Assembly: GCF_000397205.1 (NCBI RefSeq)
Contig: NC_021237.1
Location: 4,341,001 to 4,405,000, forward strand
Direction of reading: 5' to 3'
DNA from: Pseudomonas protegens CHA0
GTDB lineage: Bacteria; Pseudomonadota; Gammaproteobacteria; Pseudomonadales; Pseudomonadaceae
DNA length: 64,000 bases
The notes under the pieces are model-generated. The model was not told the DNA's origin. It ran no database searches and saw only the letters and a program-made list of their open reading frames with translations. Below are positions 44,498 through 52,800 of the stretch, one piece after another (the stretch's first letter is position 1; every line of letters starts with the position of its first letter). The translations under genes were made by a program, and so were the position numbers.

Positions 44498-46372
44498 GTG
44501 ATCGTTTACTCGGCGACCAAACAACAATTCCTCGACGTTTGCGACAACAACGATATTGAAGAGGTGATCCTCAAGCACTTCAAAGAGGCCACTGGCAAGA
44601 AAGTGGCGGCTTCAGAGATCCGATCTTGGCAGGGATCGCTCACTTACATGGCCAAGGTCCTAAGAGACAAGGACCTGCCGGAGGATGCCGGAGTAGCCAT
44701 TGAGCTACATATTCCGCAATCCATGAAACGTATCGATTTCTTGCTGACAGGCCACGACCAGCACCAGGGTAAAAATGCCGTGTTGGTGGAACTGAAGCAA
44801 TGGAGCAAAGCCAGCGCCACCAGTAAAGATGCGATCGTAAAAACCGCGCTGGGTGGCAGTCATGTTGAAACCATTCATCCTTCCTATCAGGTGTGGTCTT
44901 ACGCCACTTTGCTGGAAGGCTTCAATGAAGCCGTCTATGACCAAGGCATCAAAGTACACCCATGCGCTTACCTGCATAACTATGTCAGCGATGGTGTTAT
45001 CAACTCGGCTCACTACGACGCCTATACCAGCAAGGCACCTTTGTTCCTAAAAGGTCCTGACGAGTTGACGAAACTGAGAAGTTTCCTCAAACAGCACATC
45101 TATTACGGCGACAACCAAGACGTTCTTTACGAGCTTTCTAGCGGTAAGAGCCGCCCCTCCAAAGCTTTGGCTGAAGCTCTAACTGGGCTAATGGAAGGCA
45201 AGCCTGAGTTCGTTCTGATTGATGATCAAAAGACCGTCTTCGAGTCAGTACTTGCGGCGGTCGCAGAGGCCTCTGCCGATGCTCCGAAGGTGCTGATCAT
45301 TGAGGGTGGCCCTGGTACCGGAAAGACAGTAGTAGCCATCAACCTGTTGGTCAGGCTCACGGCCTTACGCCTGATGAGCAGGTATGTCTCAAAAAATGCC
45401 GCCCCACGTGCCGTGTACGAGAAGAAACTGGTCGGCACTGTCAAGCCCACCAAGTTCTCCAGTCTGTTCTCCGGCTCGGGGGCCTATACCGATATCAAGC
45501 CTGACTTTTACGACGCGCTGATCATTGATGAAGCCCACAGGCTGAATGAGAAAAGCGGCTTTTATGGCAACGAGGGTGAAAACCAGATCAAAGAACTAAT
45601 TGGGTCCGCTAAATGCTCAGTGTTCTTTATCGACGAGGATCAACGCGTAACCCTTAAGGATATTGGCAGCAAACAAGCAATCCGAGAGTTTGCTGAGGCC
45701 CGAGGGGCAACGGTGGAGGAATACACCTTGTCTTCCCAGTTCCGTTGCAGTGGCTCCGATGGTTACTTGGCATGGCTAGATGACGTGCTGGGCATTCGCA
45801 AAACCGCGAACCCAATACTCGATGCCAGTGAGTACGAGTTCAAAGTGTTCGACTCGCCACAAGCAATGCATGAGGCAATCGAACAAAAGAACCACGGAAA
45901 CAAGGCGCGTGTCGTCGCAGGTTACTGCTGGCCATGGAGCAGCAAGAAAGACCCTAAAGCCAAAGACATTGAAATCGGTGAACACTACGCCCGCCAATGG
46001 AACCTGGATCAAGACGGCAGTCTGTGGATCATCGCGGATAAATCCGTGGATCAGGTCGGCTGTATTCACACCTGCCAAGGATTAGAGGTGGATTATATCG
46101 GTGTGATCATCGGGCCAGATTTGATCGTGCGCGATGGAAAAGTAGTGACATCCCCCAAAGCGCGAGACAAATACGACAAGACGATTCGTGGTTGGAAAAG
46201 GCTGATGAAGGAACAACCCGACTTCGCACAGCAAGAGACTGATCTCATCATCAAGAACACCTACCGGACCTTGATGACCCGAGGAATGAAGGGCTGCTAC
46301 TTGTACTGTACCGACCCAGAGACGGCGCAATATTTTGCCAACCGACTGGCAGAAGGCGAGTCAGCTTTGTAG
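44498..46372 (+). CDS. Nuclease-helicase fusion (DUF2075, Schlafen group 3-like)
   Basis: A 624-residue protein. The N-terminal part carries a PD-(D/E)XK-type pattern, with D80 in KRIDFLLTG and E98-x-K100 in VLVELKQW. The second half is a superfamily 1-like helicase of the DUF2075 family, with Walker A GGPGTGKT at 270-277, DEAH at 344-347 in LIIDEAHRLN, an sensor-like FIDEDQRV, an SSQFRCSGSDGYLAWL motif and the late CIHTCQGLEVDYIGVIIG and TRGMKGCYLYC motifs. GTG start, right behind the MazG-like gene. The DNA is AT richer than the core genome. I infer a phage- or plasmid-defence role for the pair; it is not demonstrated. Confidence 0.82.
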   Translation: MIVYSATKQQFLDVCDNNDIEEVILKHFKEATGKKVAASEIRSWQGSLTYMAKVLRDKDLPEDAGVAIELHIPQSMKRIDFLLTGHDQHQGKNAVLVELKQWSKASATSKDAIVKTALGGSHVETIHPSYQVWSYATLLEGFNEAVYDQGIKVHPCAYLHNYVSDGVINSAHYDAYTSKAPLFLKGPDELTKLRSFLKQHIYYGDNQDVLYELSSGKSRPSKALAEALTGLMEGKPEFVLIDDQKTVFESVLAAVAEASADAPKVLIIEGGPGTGKTVVAINLLVRLTALRLMSRYVSKNAAPRAVYEKKLVGTVKPTKFSSLFSGSGAYTDIKPDFYDALIIDEAHRLNEKSGFYGNEGENQIKELIGSAKCSVFFIDEDQRVTLKDIGSKQAIREFAEARGATVEEYTLSSQFRCSGSDGYLAWLDDVLGIRKTANPILDASEYEFKVFDSPQAMHEAIEQKNHGNKARVVAGYCWPWSSKKDPKAKDIEIGEHYARQWNLDQDGSLWIIADKSVDQVGCIHTCQGLEVDYIGVIIGPDLIVRDGKVVTSPKARDKYDKTIRGWKRLMKEQPDFAQQETDLIIKNTYRTLMTRGMKGCYLYCTDPETAQYFANRLAEGESAL

Positions 46373-46396
46373 GTGTCATTAGTCACGTTTCCTCTA

Positions 46397-46430
46397 CCAG
46401 TGATGACGTACTCAATCCTGCCATCACTGG
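46397..46430 (+). terminator. Hairpin after the nuclease-helicase gene
   Basis: CCAGTGATG and CATCACTGG form a perfect 9-bp stem 24 bases after the stop. No T run follows, so it may act as a Rho-dependent or stabilising 3' hairpin closing the two-gene unit. Confidence 0.45.
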
Positions 46431-46701
46431 ATGGCTAACGAAGACTAACCACCTTCATCTCTACTCTTCAGGTGCCATATTCCCTACTCAGTTCACAGCT
46501 CCTTGTAAGGCTAGTCCCTTTCTATTGAGCGACTTTTCCTAGAGAATCCAACCCGCTTGCGCCTGATACTTCGGCTGGCTAGGCTCGGTTCATCACTGCA
46601 TATCAGTGATCGGGTTTAGCAGCTCGAAACATCACATTGGGCGCATCGACGTCACCTATCGGCAGATTTTTCTTCTGCTCTTTATGGTGGCTGTGCGCAG
46701 G

Positions 46702-46807
46702 GCACCTTCGGGTGCGCCGGTTTCCAATGTGACCGGTCTGCTAACCTGCGTACAGCTGCCACTCCTTCGTTTAGCAGCGATAGCTGGCAGCTCCATTCAC
46801 ATTGGAG
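46702..46807 (+). promoter_or_regulatory. Nested-stem structured leader covering the ribosome site
   Basis: Three stems are visible. GCACC/GGTGC closes a TTCG tetraloop (46702-46715). An outer stem pairs CCAATGTGA (46724-46732) with TCACATTGG (46797-46805). An inner stem pairs AGCTGCCA (46754-46761) with TGGCAGCT (46785-46792). The 3' arm of the outer stem includes the GG of the GGAG ribosome site (46804-46807), seven bases before the ATG at 46815. The fold would hide the ribosome site, so a translational switch is plausible. Both the structure and its role are inferred from complementarity. Confidence 0.5.
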
Positions 46808-46814
46808 ATGCACC

Positions 46815-47198
46815 ATGAAAAAGCTCGTTCCCGATCCCCCCCTGTCCTTACCTGGACAATTCAGAATCCCCGAACACGATATCGACACCCAGCGCATTCG
46901 CTTGGCCTTGGCGGCGCATAGCGCTGAAACCTCGATCCTCAACAACCTGAAAGACACCGTGTCTACGTCCGTAGGTCATCAATCCATGTTTAGTGTCCGC
47001 CCCGGCATCAATGCCGAAGAAGCGTTGGTGCATGTGTCGTTGCTGCTGGACTGTGCGGTACAGGTCAGCGATGAAATTACCGAGCGCGCCAGCGGTGTGG
47101 AGCGTGGGTTGATTTGGTCGATGATCCATTCGGTGGAGATGGCTAGAGCGGTGGTGGATTCGTTGCTAGATGCCAATAAACCAGCGCAGCCTCGGTAA
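46815..47198 (+). CDS. DUF3077/DUF6124-type small protein
   Basis: A 127-residue protein beginning MKKLVPDPPLSLPGQF, with a helical remainder (ALVHVSLLLDCAVQVSDEITERASGVERGLIWSMIHSVEMARAVVDSLL). The MKKxVPDPP opening and this helical region match small Pseudomonas proteins classed under DUF3077/DUF6124, which occur in many copies per genome. The function is unknown. It is preceded by the folded leader described separately. The 46431-46701 region before the leader shows no gene. Confidence 0.7.
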   Translation: MKKLVPDPPLSLPGQFRIPEHDIDTQRIRLALAAHSAETSILNNLKDTVSTSVGHQSMFSVRPGINAEEALVHVSLLLDCAVQVSDEITERASGVERGLIWSMIHSVEMARAVVDSLLDANKPAQPR

Positions 47199-47270
47199 TC
47201 GACTAGATACTCAGGTCCGAAAAATATGGAAACGGGGTGAAGACTGATTTGTCCCGTTTCTGTTAGGTCG

Positions 47271-47297
47271 CTTTCGCTGGCAAGCCAGCTCCTACAG
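47271..47297. repeat. Single REP element
   Basis: CTTTCGCTGGCAAGCCAGCT followed by CCTACAG is a solitary half of the GTAGGAGCCGGC family pairs. Nearly identical singles occur at about 48347-48373 and 50659-50687, at equivalent places of the two duplicated units. Confidence 0.65.
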
Positions 47298-47503
47298 ATG
47301 CTGTAGCCCTTCGATATTGCTTAAGCTCTCTCACTGCCCAGCCACGGCCATAGACACGTGGTGAGAGGCAACGCGTCCCTCCCCTGCTACGTCCCCTTTC
47401 ATATTCACTACTGAACTCCCAAACCAGTTGCGAAAAGAATATCCTTACGGCCTCTTACGCTGTTTCGTACAGCGAATCGGGAAACCTACGGATAGCCCCC
47501 CGC

Positions 47504-48271
47504 ATGACCTCTGCACCTATCAGCAATCAATCCAACCCTGCTTGGAGCCGCGACGAGCTCGTTCTTGCCCTGAACTTGTACCTCCTTCACCGCAACGGTT
47601 TACCCGGTGTGAATCATCCGGATGTTTTGGCGTTATCGCAGTCTCTTAATCTCATCGGCAATGCCACCGGGGTGAGCAAGAATCAGAGCTTTCGCAATGC
47701 CAACGGTGTGTGCATGAAGCTCAACAACTTCCGGCGTTGGGACCCGAGCTACACCAACAATGGGCGTACGGGGCTTGCAAAAGGCAATAAGGATGAGCAG
47801 TTGGTGTGGCTGGAATTTGCCAATGACCCGGAGCGTCTTGCTGAGGTTGTGGCGGCGATCAATGCCAACGTTCAGACGATTCCAGCTAGCCCTATCGATT
47901 TAAGTGCAGCGGATGACCCGGGCTTCTTCGAAGCAGAGGAAGGCAAAGTGCTCACTCGGGTGCATCGGGTACGGGAAAGAGACAAGAAAATCGTTAAGCG
48001 CAAAAAGGAAGAGGCACTGAAGCAGCATGGGGCACTGCAGTGTGAGGCGTGTGGTTTTAACTTCAGCCAAACCTATGGTGCAGATGTGGAGGGGGTGATT
48101 GACGTCCACCACACTAAACCTCTGCACACGCTCCAGCCGGGTGACAAAACTAAGCTCGCTGATTTGGCGTTGTTGTGTGCCAATTGCCATCGGGTGGTGC
48201 ATTCGCAACGTAAGTGGCTGAGTGTGGCTGAAGTGAAAGAGCGGTATCAGGCCAATCTGAAGCAGACGTAA
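47504..48271 (+). CDS. HNH endonuclease, complete copy
   Basis: A 255-residue protein. The N-terminal domain (residues 10-130, [25 protein letters not shown]... GVCMKLNNFRRWDP) resembles the DNA-recognition part of McrA-like enzymes. The C-terminal HNH domain has zinc-site C180/C183, the catalytic HH in IDVHHTKPL (H202-H203) and C225/C228 with H229 and H233 (LCANCHRVVHS). It is probably a restriction-type or McrA-like nuclease acting on modified DNA. ATG 47504 opens MTSAPISNQSNPAW. The gene has been duplicated downstream. Confidence 0.85.
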   Translation: MTSAPISNQSNPAWSRDELVLALNLYLLHRNGLPGVNHPDVLALSQSLNLIGNATGVSKNQSFRNANGVCMKLNNFRRWDPSYTNNGRTGLAKGNKDEQLVWLEFANDPERLAEVVAAINANVQTIPASPIDLSAADDPGFFEAEEGKVLTRVHRVRERDKKIVKRKKEEALKQHGALQCEACGFNFSQTYGADVEGVIDVHHTKPLHTLQPGDKTKLADLALLCANCHRVVHSQRKWLSVAEVKERYQANLKQT

Positions 48272-48402
48272 ATGTGATGTTGTGACTCCCTGGTTTAGGG
48301 GGTCAGAGTGGCTGGTTGGACAGTTTGGTGGCGATCTTGCGGCCGCCTTCGCTGGCAAGCCAGCTCCTACACGGGCTGGCGTCAACCGATGGCTGTGCGG
48401 TG

Positions 48403-48918
48403 TCAGCGAACATTCCGATAAAGCATCAACCGCGCCACCTCATGCATCCCCCGGGTCAACTCCAGCAACCGTTCAAACTCCCGCGGATGCTCCTGCGCCA
48501 CATCCTCACGCGGTGTGTTTGACGCTAGGTCATGCAACGTCGCGCCACTACCGTCGTGCTGCATCTGCAACAAAAAGTCCTTGGTCACGCCGCCAATCAC
48601 CGGAAAGGTCCCTTCCCTCAATACCAGCGGCACCACCCGCTCCCCCTCCGGCGCTGGCTGCTGAATGTCCCGCCCCATGGCGCCATTGGTGAAGGGCATC
48701 CCGGCCATGCCGGCTACGGTGGGCAGCAGGTCGGCGAGGCCGACGGCTTCTACGATCACCTTGGGCTGCAACATCCCCGGGGCATGGATCAGCAGCGGTA
48801 CGTTGTTGCTTTCCAGCCCTAGCTGTTCAAAGGCGGGGGCCATGTGGGGGATCTGGCTGATACGGGTGTTGTGGCCGCCCAGCCGGCGTTGCCGCCGATC
48901 AGGTAGAGCTTGTGGTAC
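48403..48918 (-). pseudogene. 3' fragment of the sulfatase gene, internally deleted
   Basis: Its C-terminal 150 or so codons match the sulfatase gene at 50718-51189 closely (same ending ARLMLYRNVR, same TNGAMGRDIQQPAPEGERVV block). At about 48875 the homology jumps to the sequence at about 51577, removing about 385 bases. It then runs to about 48916 out of frame and stops at the duplication junction. It lacks the nucleophile, membrane domain and start, so it is a dead fragment left by the segmental duplication. Confidence 0.85.
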
Positions 48919-49109
48919 TCGATATTGCTTAAGCACTCTCAATGATCTGCCACACCCGTGGCCGCGTAGTGAGAGCATCCCGTCCCTCCCCTGCTCGCCT
49001 CCCTTTCCTACTCACTACTGAACTCCCAAACTAGTTGGGAAAAGAATATCCTTACGGCCTCTTACGCTGTGTCGTACAGCGAATCGGGAAACCTACGGAT
49101 AGCTCCCGC

Positions 49110-49216
49110 ATGCCCCCTGCACCTACCCGCAATCAATCCAACCCTGTTTGGAGCCGCGACGAGCTCGTTCTTGCCCTGAACCGGTATCTCCTTCACCGCG
49201 ACGGTTTACCCGGTAA
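49110..49216 (+). pseudogene. 5' remnant of second HNH gene
   Basis: The first 36 codons match the HNH gene at 47504 with few changes ([28 protein letters not shown]). Homology ends abruptly after the codons for LPG at 49216, and the frame then closes in unrelated sequence at 49256. The ribosome-site region upstream is also conserved, so a short truncated peptide may still be made. Confidence 0.8.
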
Positions 49217-49327
49217 GCGCCAACCTGATTTGAAGATGGATACCTGCCCATCGTGACTGCCTGACGCCGACGTTGCTCGCTTGGTGCTCCGGTGCTGGCT
49301 TTCCAGCAACCCATTAGAGAAATCCAT

Positions 49328-50089
49328 ATGAACCCCAATCCGACAATCGATAACGTATTACGCGTCGCCTTGGTTACAGGATCCACTTCCGGTATCGGCG
49401 CAGCCATTGCACGTGTACTAAGCCAGGCAGGCTATGCGGTGGTGCTCCATTCGCGAAACTCTGCGGATACGGGACGCGCTATGGCTGCCGAAATGCAGCA
49501 GGCGATTTACGTGCAGGCTGATCTTGCTGTCGAAGCTGACAGGGTCAGGCTTATTAACGAGGCGATCGCCGCGTGGGGGCAGCTCGACGTATTGGTCAAT
49601 AACGCCGGTATTAGCAAAGTGATTCCCCACGGCGACCTTGCCTCGGCCAACTCGACGGTGTGGCACGAACTTAACGAGGTGAATGTCGTGGCGCCGTTCC
49701 ACCTCGTCACTTTGGCCGAGTCGGCATTGCGCGATGCCGCCCGTTACCGTCGAGCAGGTTGCGTCGTAAATATCAGTTCCCATGCCGGTATTCGTCCTAA
49801 AGGTGCATCGATTCCCTATGCGGTCAGTAAAGCCGCGCTTAATCACATGACCCGCTTGCTCGCGTTATCCCTGGGGCCAGATATTCGCGTAAACGCTGTG
49901 GCGCCTGGCTTGGTCGACACGCCTATGACCGCAGAGTGGACGGGTGCCCAAGAGCTATGGCGAACTCGCGCCCCTATGCGCAGGGCCGCTAGCCCAGACG
50001 ACATCGCAAAAGCTGTTGTAATGCTGGTCGAGTCGGACTACTTGACCGGCGAGATACTCCTCTCAGACGGCGGGTTGAATCTGACCTAG
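49328..50089 (+). CDS. Short-chain dehydrogenase/reductase inside the split HNH gene
   Basis: A 253-residue SDR oxidoreductase using NAD(P). The cofactor loop is TGSTSGIG near residues 18-25, NNAG is in [10 protein letters not shown], and the catalytic Ser, Tyr and Lys are in NISSHAG and the YAVSKAAL (YxxxK) motif. It ends SDGGLNLT, as classical SDRs do. Start 49328 (MNPNPTIDN) has AGAGA upstream; an ATG at 49292 is in frame. It is the only gene on the 989-base segment that replaced the middle of the second HNH gene. Substrate unknown. Confidence 0.87.
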   Translation: MNPNPTIDNVLRVALVTGSTSGIGAAIARVLSQAGYAVVLHSRNSADTGRAMAAEMQQAIYVQADLAVEADRVRLINEAIAAWGQLDVLVNNAGISKVIPHGDLASANSTVWHELNEVNVVAPFHLVTLAESALRDAARYRRAGCVVNISSHAGIRPKGASIPYAVSKAALNHMTRLLALSLGPDIRVNAVAPGLVDTPMTAEWTGAQELWRTRAPMRRAASPDDIAKAVVMLVESDYLTGEILLSDGGLNLT

Positions 50090-50205
50090 GTTTAGCGTGC
50101 TCCGGTGTAGCAGGTGAGTAGACGAGTCACTCTGTTTCACCGACTCGCCCAAAGGATGGACATCATAGTTTTCAGAGCGGGCTAGAGGACACCGGCGGGC
50201 GGATA

Positions 50206-50587
50206 CCCTATCGATTTAAGTGCGGCGGATGACCCGGGCCTCTTCGAGGCAGAGGAAGGCAAAGTGCTCACCCGGGTGCATCGGGTACGGGAAAGAGACA
50301 AGAGAATCGTTAAGCGCAAAAAGGAAGAGGCGCTGAAGCAACATGGAGCGCTGCAGTGTGAGGCGTGTGGTTTTAACTTCAGCCAAACCTATGGTGCAGA
50401 TGTGGAGGGGGTGATTGACGTCCACCACACTAAACCTCTGCACACGCTGCAGCCGGGTGACAAAACTAAGCTCGCCGATTTGGCGTTGTTGTGTGCCAAT
50501 TGCCATCGGGTGGTGCATTCGCAACGCAAGTGGCTGAGCGTGGCTGAAGTGAAGGAGCGGTATCAGGCCAATCTGAAGCAGACGTAA
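50206..50587 (+). pseudogene. 3' part of second HNH gene, HNH domain intact
   Basis: It resumes HNH homology at the codons for PIDLSAADDPG and runs to the same stop as copy A (QANLKQT). A GTG at 50264 opens a 107-residue frame that keeps the entire HNH nuclease domain (CEACGFNFSQ, DVHHTKPL, CANCHRVVH) without the N-terminal recognition domain. It could still produce a small nuclease-domain protein, but no clear ribosome site was seen, so remnant is the safer call. Confidence 0.75.
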
Positions 50588-50717
50588 ATGTGATGTTGTG
50601 ACTCCCTGGTTTAGGGGTCAGAGTGGCTGGTTGGACAGTTTGGTGGCGATCTTTCGGCCACCTTCGCTGGCAAGCCAGCTCCTACACGGGCTGGCGTCAA
50701 CCGATGACTACGCGGTG

Positions 50718-52754
50718 TCACCGCACATTCCGATAAAGCATCAACCGCGCCCCCTCATGCATCCCCCGCGTCAACTCCAGCAACCTCTCAAACTCCTGCG
50801 GATGCTCCTGCGCCCCATCCTCACGCGGGGTGCTCGACGCTAAATCATGCAAGGTCGCACCACTGCCGTCGTGTTGCATCTGCAACAAAAAATCCTTGGT
50901 CACACCGCCAATCACCGGGAAGGTTCCTTCCCTCAACACCAACGGCACCACCCGCTCCCCTTCCGGTGCAGGCTGTTGAATATCCCGCCCCATGGCGCCA
51001 TTGGTGAAGGGCATCCCGGCCATGCCGGCTACGGTGGGTAGCAGGTCGGCGAGGCCGACGGCTGCTTCGATCACTCTGGGCTGCAACATCCCCGGGGCAT
51101 GGATCAGCAGCGGTACGTTGTTGCTTTCCAGCCCTAGCTGTTCAAAGGCGGGGGCCATGTGGGGGATCTGGCTGATGCGGGTGTTGTGGTCGCCGAAGAA
51201 CACGAAAATCGTGTTGTCGTAGTAGCCGCCCGCTTTGGCGATCTCCATTAGGCGGCCGATGTTGAAGTCCAGCAGGCGCACGGCGTTGTATTGCGCCAGG
51301 CTGCGGGAACCCGCGGCCTGGACTTGTTCCAGGGGCAGGTCCTGGGCTTGGAAGCCGTCGTTGTCCTTGGGGATGGTGAACGGGCGGTGGTTGCCGGAAG
51401 TTTGCAGGTAGGCGAAGAACGGCTGGTCCTGGGGGATGGCGCGCAGCAGGCGGTCGCTTTCCTTGAACAGGTCAAGGTCGGAGATGCCCCAGACGTCCAC
51501 CTGGGGCGATTGCCAGTGGCTTTCGTCGTACAGGCGCACGTTGTCGATGCTCTGGCGGATCAGGCCGTTGATGTTGGCCCAGCCGGCGTTGCCGCCGATC
51601 AGGTAGAGCTTGTGGTAGTCGCTGAAGGCGTTGATCAGGCTGTGTTGGCGGGTGATCAGGGGCTGGCGGGTGGCGGTCTCTTGGCGGGTGACGTCGGGCA
51701 CGCCGGTGATGCTGGCCCAAACGGTTTTGGCGGTGCCGGTGACCGGGACGTAGAAGTGTTTGAAGAACCAGCTCTGGCGGGCCAGGCGGTCGAGGTTGGG
51801 GGTGGGGTTGAGCGGGTTGCCGTAGGCGCCCACGGCGCTGGTGCCGAGGGATTCGAGCATGACGAAGATGACGTTGGGCGGCCGTGGGCGGTCGATGCGG
51901 TACGGCTGCACGCCTTGTTGGCGGGTGAAGCTCAGGCGCTGCGGGTCCGGGTGGTCGACGCCGAGGTAGCGGGCCAGGGCCGGGTAATGTTGGCGCACCT
52001 GGGCTTCGTCGTACTGGGCCTCGCCGGCCTTGAGGGTGTCGTAGAAGAACAGCACGGGGTTCAGGCCCAGGGCGGCGATCTGGCTGTTGCCGGAGAAGTA
52101 GGCGTCGCTCCAGCGCAGGGGGACGGGGTTTTCCAGGTTGAGGTTTTCTACCCGGCCCAGCAGGCCGAGGAACACGGCGGCGATGCCCAGGACGCTGACG
52201 CTGGCCAGGGACCAGCGGCCCAGGGGTTGCGCCGGGCGGTCGAGGGTCCGGCGTTCCAGGCGCAGCAAGGCGTAGCAGCACAGGGCCAGGGCGCTGCCCC
52301 AGGCGAGGACGATCCACAGCACCGGGTAGCTTTCCCAGAGCATTTGCCGGGAGATCTGTGCGTCGTCCAGGTAGCGCAGCACGGTGGCGTTGATGCGCAC
52401 GCCGAGGTAGGCGTAGTGGCCGAAGTCGATGATGTACAGCAGCCCTACCCCGCCCAGTACAAGCAGCAGGTAGGCCCGGGCCAGCCAGCGCAAAGTTGGC
52501 AGCCGCAGCAGGTTCCAGCGCGGCAGCCAGGCCAGCAGGGCCAGGGGCAGCAGTAGCAGCAGGGTCAGGCGCAGGTCGAAGCGCAGACCGATGCCGAGGG
52601 TCTGCAGAATGGCCTCGCGCTGGTCGGCGGCACTCAGGTCCACTCCGGAAAACCCCACGGCGAACAGCAGCCGCAGCAGTGCCAGCAAGCCGAATACCAG
52701 CCCAATTGCGCCCACGCCGTAGCGCAGGCGGCGTGATTGCAACCCGCCCATCAT
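50718..52754 (-). CDS. LTA synthase-like membrane sulfatase
   Basis: A 678-residue inner-membrane protein with about five N-terminal membrane helices and an alkaline-phosphatase-superfamily domain facing the periplasm. The nucleophile Thr is in PVTGTAKTVWAS, and metal motifs are in VIFVMLESLG, GNHRPFTIP and FFGDHNTRI. Such enzymes transfer phosphoglycerol or phosphoethanolamine groups onto envelope glycans or lipids. Start 52754 follows AGAGG. It is the last gene of a three-gene leftward unit with a membrane protein and a sialidase-like protein, and its 3' half is partly duplicated at 48403-48918. Confidence 0.85.
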   Translation of the reverse strand: MMGGLQSRRLRYGVGAIGLVFGLLALLRLLFAVGFSGVDLSAADQREAILQTLGIGLRFDLRLTLLLLLPLALLAWLPRWNLLRLPTLRWLARAYLLLVLGGVGLLYIIDFGHYAYLGVRINATVLRYLDDAQISRQMLWESYPVLWIVLAWGSALALCCYALLRLERRTLDRPAQPLGRWSLASVSVLGIAAVFLGLLGRVENLNLENPVPLRWSDAYFSGNSQIAALGLNPVLFFYDTLKAGEAQYDEAQVRQHYPALARYLGVDHPDPQRLSFTRQQGVQPYRIDRPRPPNVIFVMLESLGTSAVGAYGNPLNPTPNLDRLARQSWFFKHFYVPVTGTAKTVWASITGVPDVTRQETATRQPLITRQHSLINAFSDYHKLYLIGGNAGWANINGLIRQSIDNVRLYDESHWQSPQVDVWGISDLDLFKESDRLLRAIPQDQPFFAYLQTSGNHRPFTIPKDNDGFQAQDLPLEQVQAAGSRSLAQYNAVRLLDFNIGRLMEIAKAGGYYDNTIFVFFGDHNTRISQIPHMAPAFEQLGLESNNVPLLIHAPGMLQPRVIEAAVGLADLLPTVAGMAGMPFTNGAMGRDIQQPAPEGERVVPLVLREGTFPVIGGVTKDFLLQMQHDGSGATLHDLASSTPREDGAQEHPQEFERLLELTRGMHEGARLMLYRNVR

Positions 52755-52800
52755 TGACCTCTGTGTGGTGTTGTCGAAGGCCGCGGCGCGGCCTGTTGGT

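Larger units (their letters stand above)
47311..48918. repeat. Duplicated unit, copy A
   Basis: This unit contains the upstream region and the complete HNH gene, then a REP single, then a rearranged 3' fragment of the sulfatase gene. It matches copy B (48919 to about 51617) along nearly its whole length apart from one replacement and one deletion. The junction of the two units is at TCGATATTGCTTAAGC, found at 47310 and again at 48919. Copies differ by scattered substitutions, so the duplication is not recent. Confidence 0.75.
48919..51617. repeat. Duplicated unit, copy B with 1-kb replacement
   Basis: It holds the 5' part of a second HNH gene (to 49216), a 989-base foreign segment with an SDR gene (49217-50205), the 3' part of that HNH gene (from 50206), a REP single and the 3' half of the intact sulfatase gene. 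About 280 bases of HNH coding sequence (47610-47890 in copy A) are missing and replaced by the foreign segment. Confidence 0.75.

Noticed and set aside
48403..48978. A separate functional 191-residue protein
   Set aside because: It is a truncated, internally deleted copy of the sulfatase C-terminus with an out-of-frame beginning.
51291..52556. 421-residue plus-strand open frame
   Set aside because: Antisense to the sulfatase gene, Gly/Val/Ala rich with no motif.
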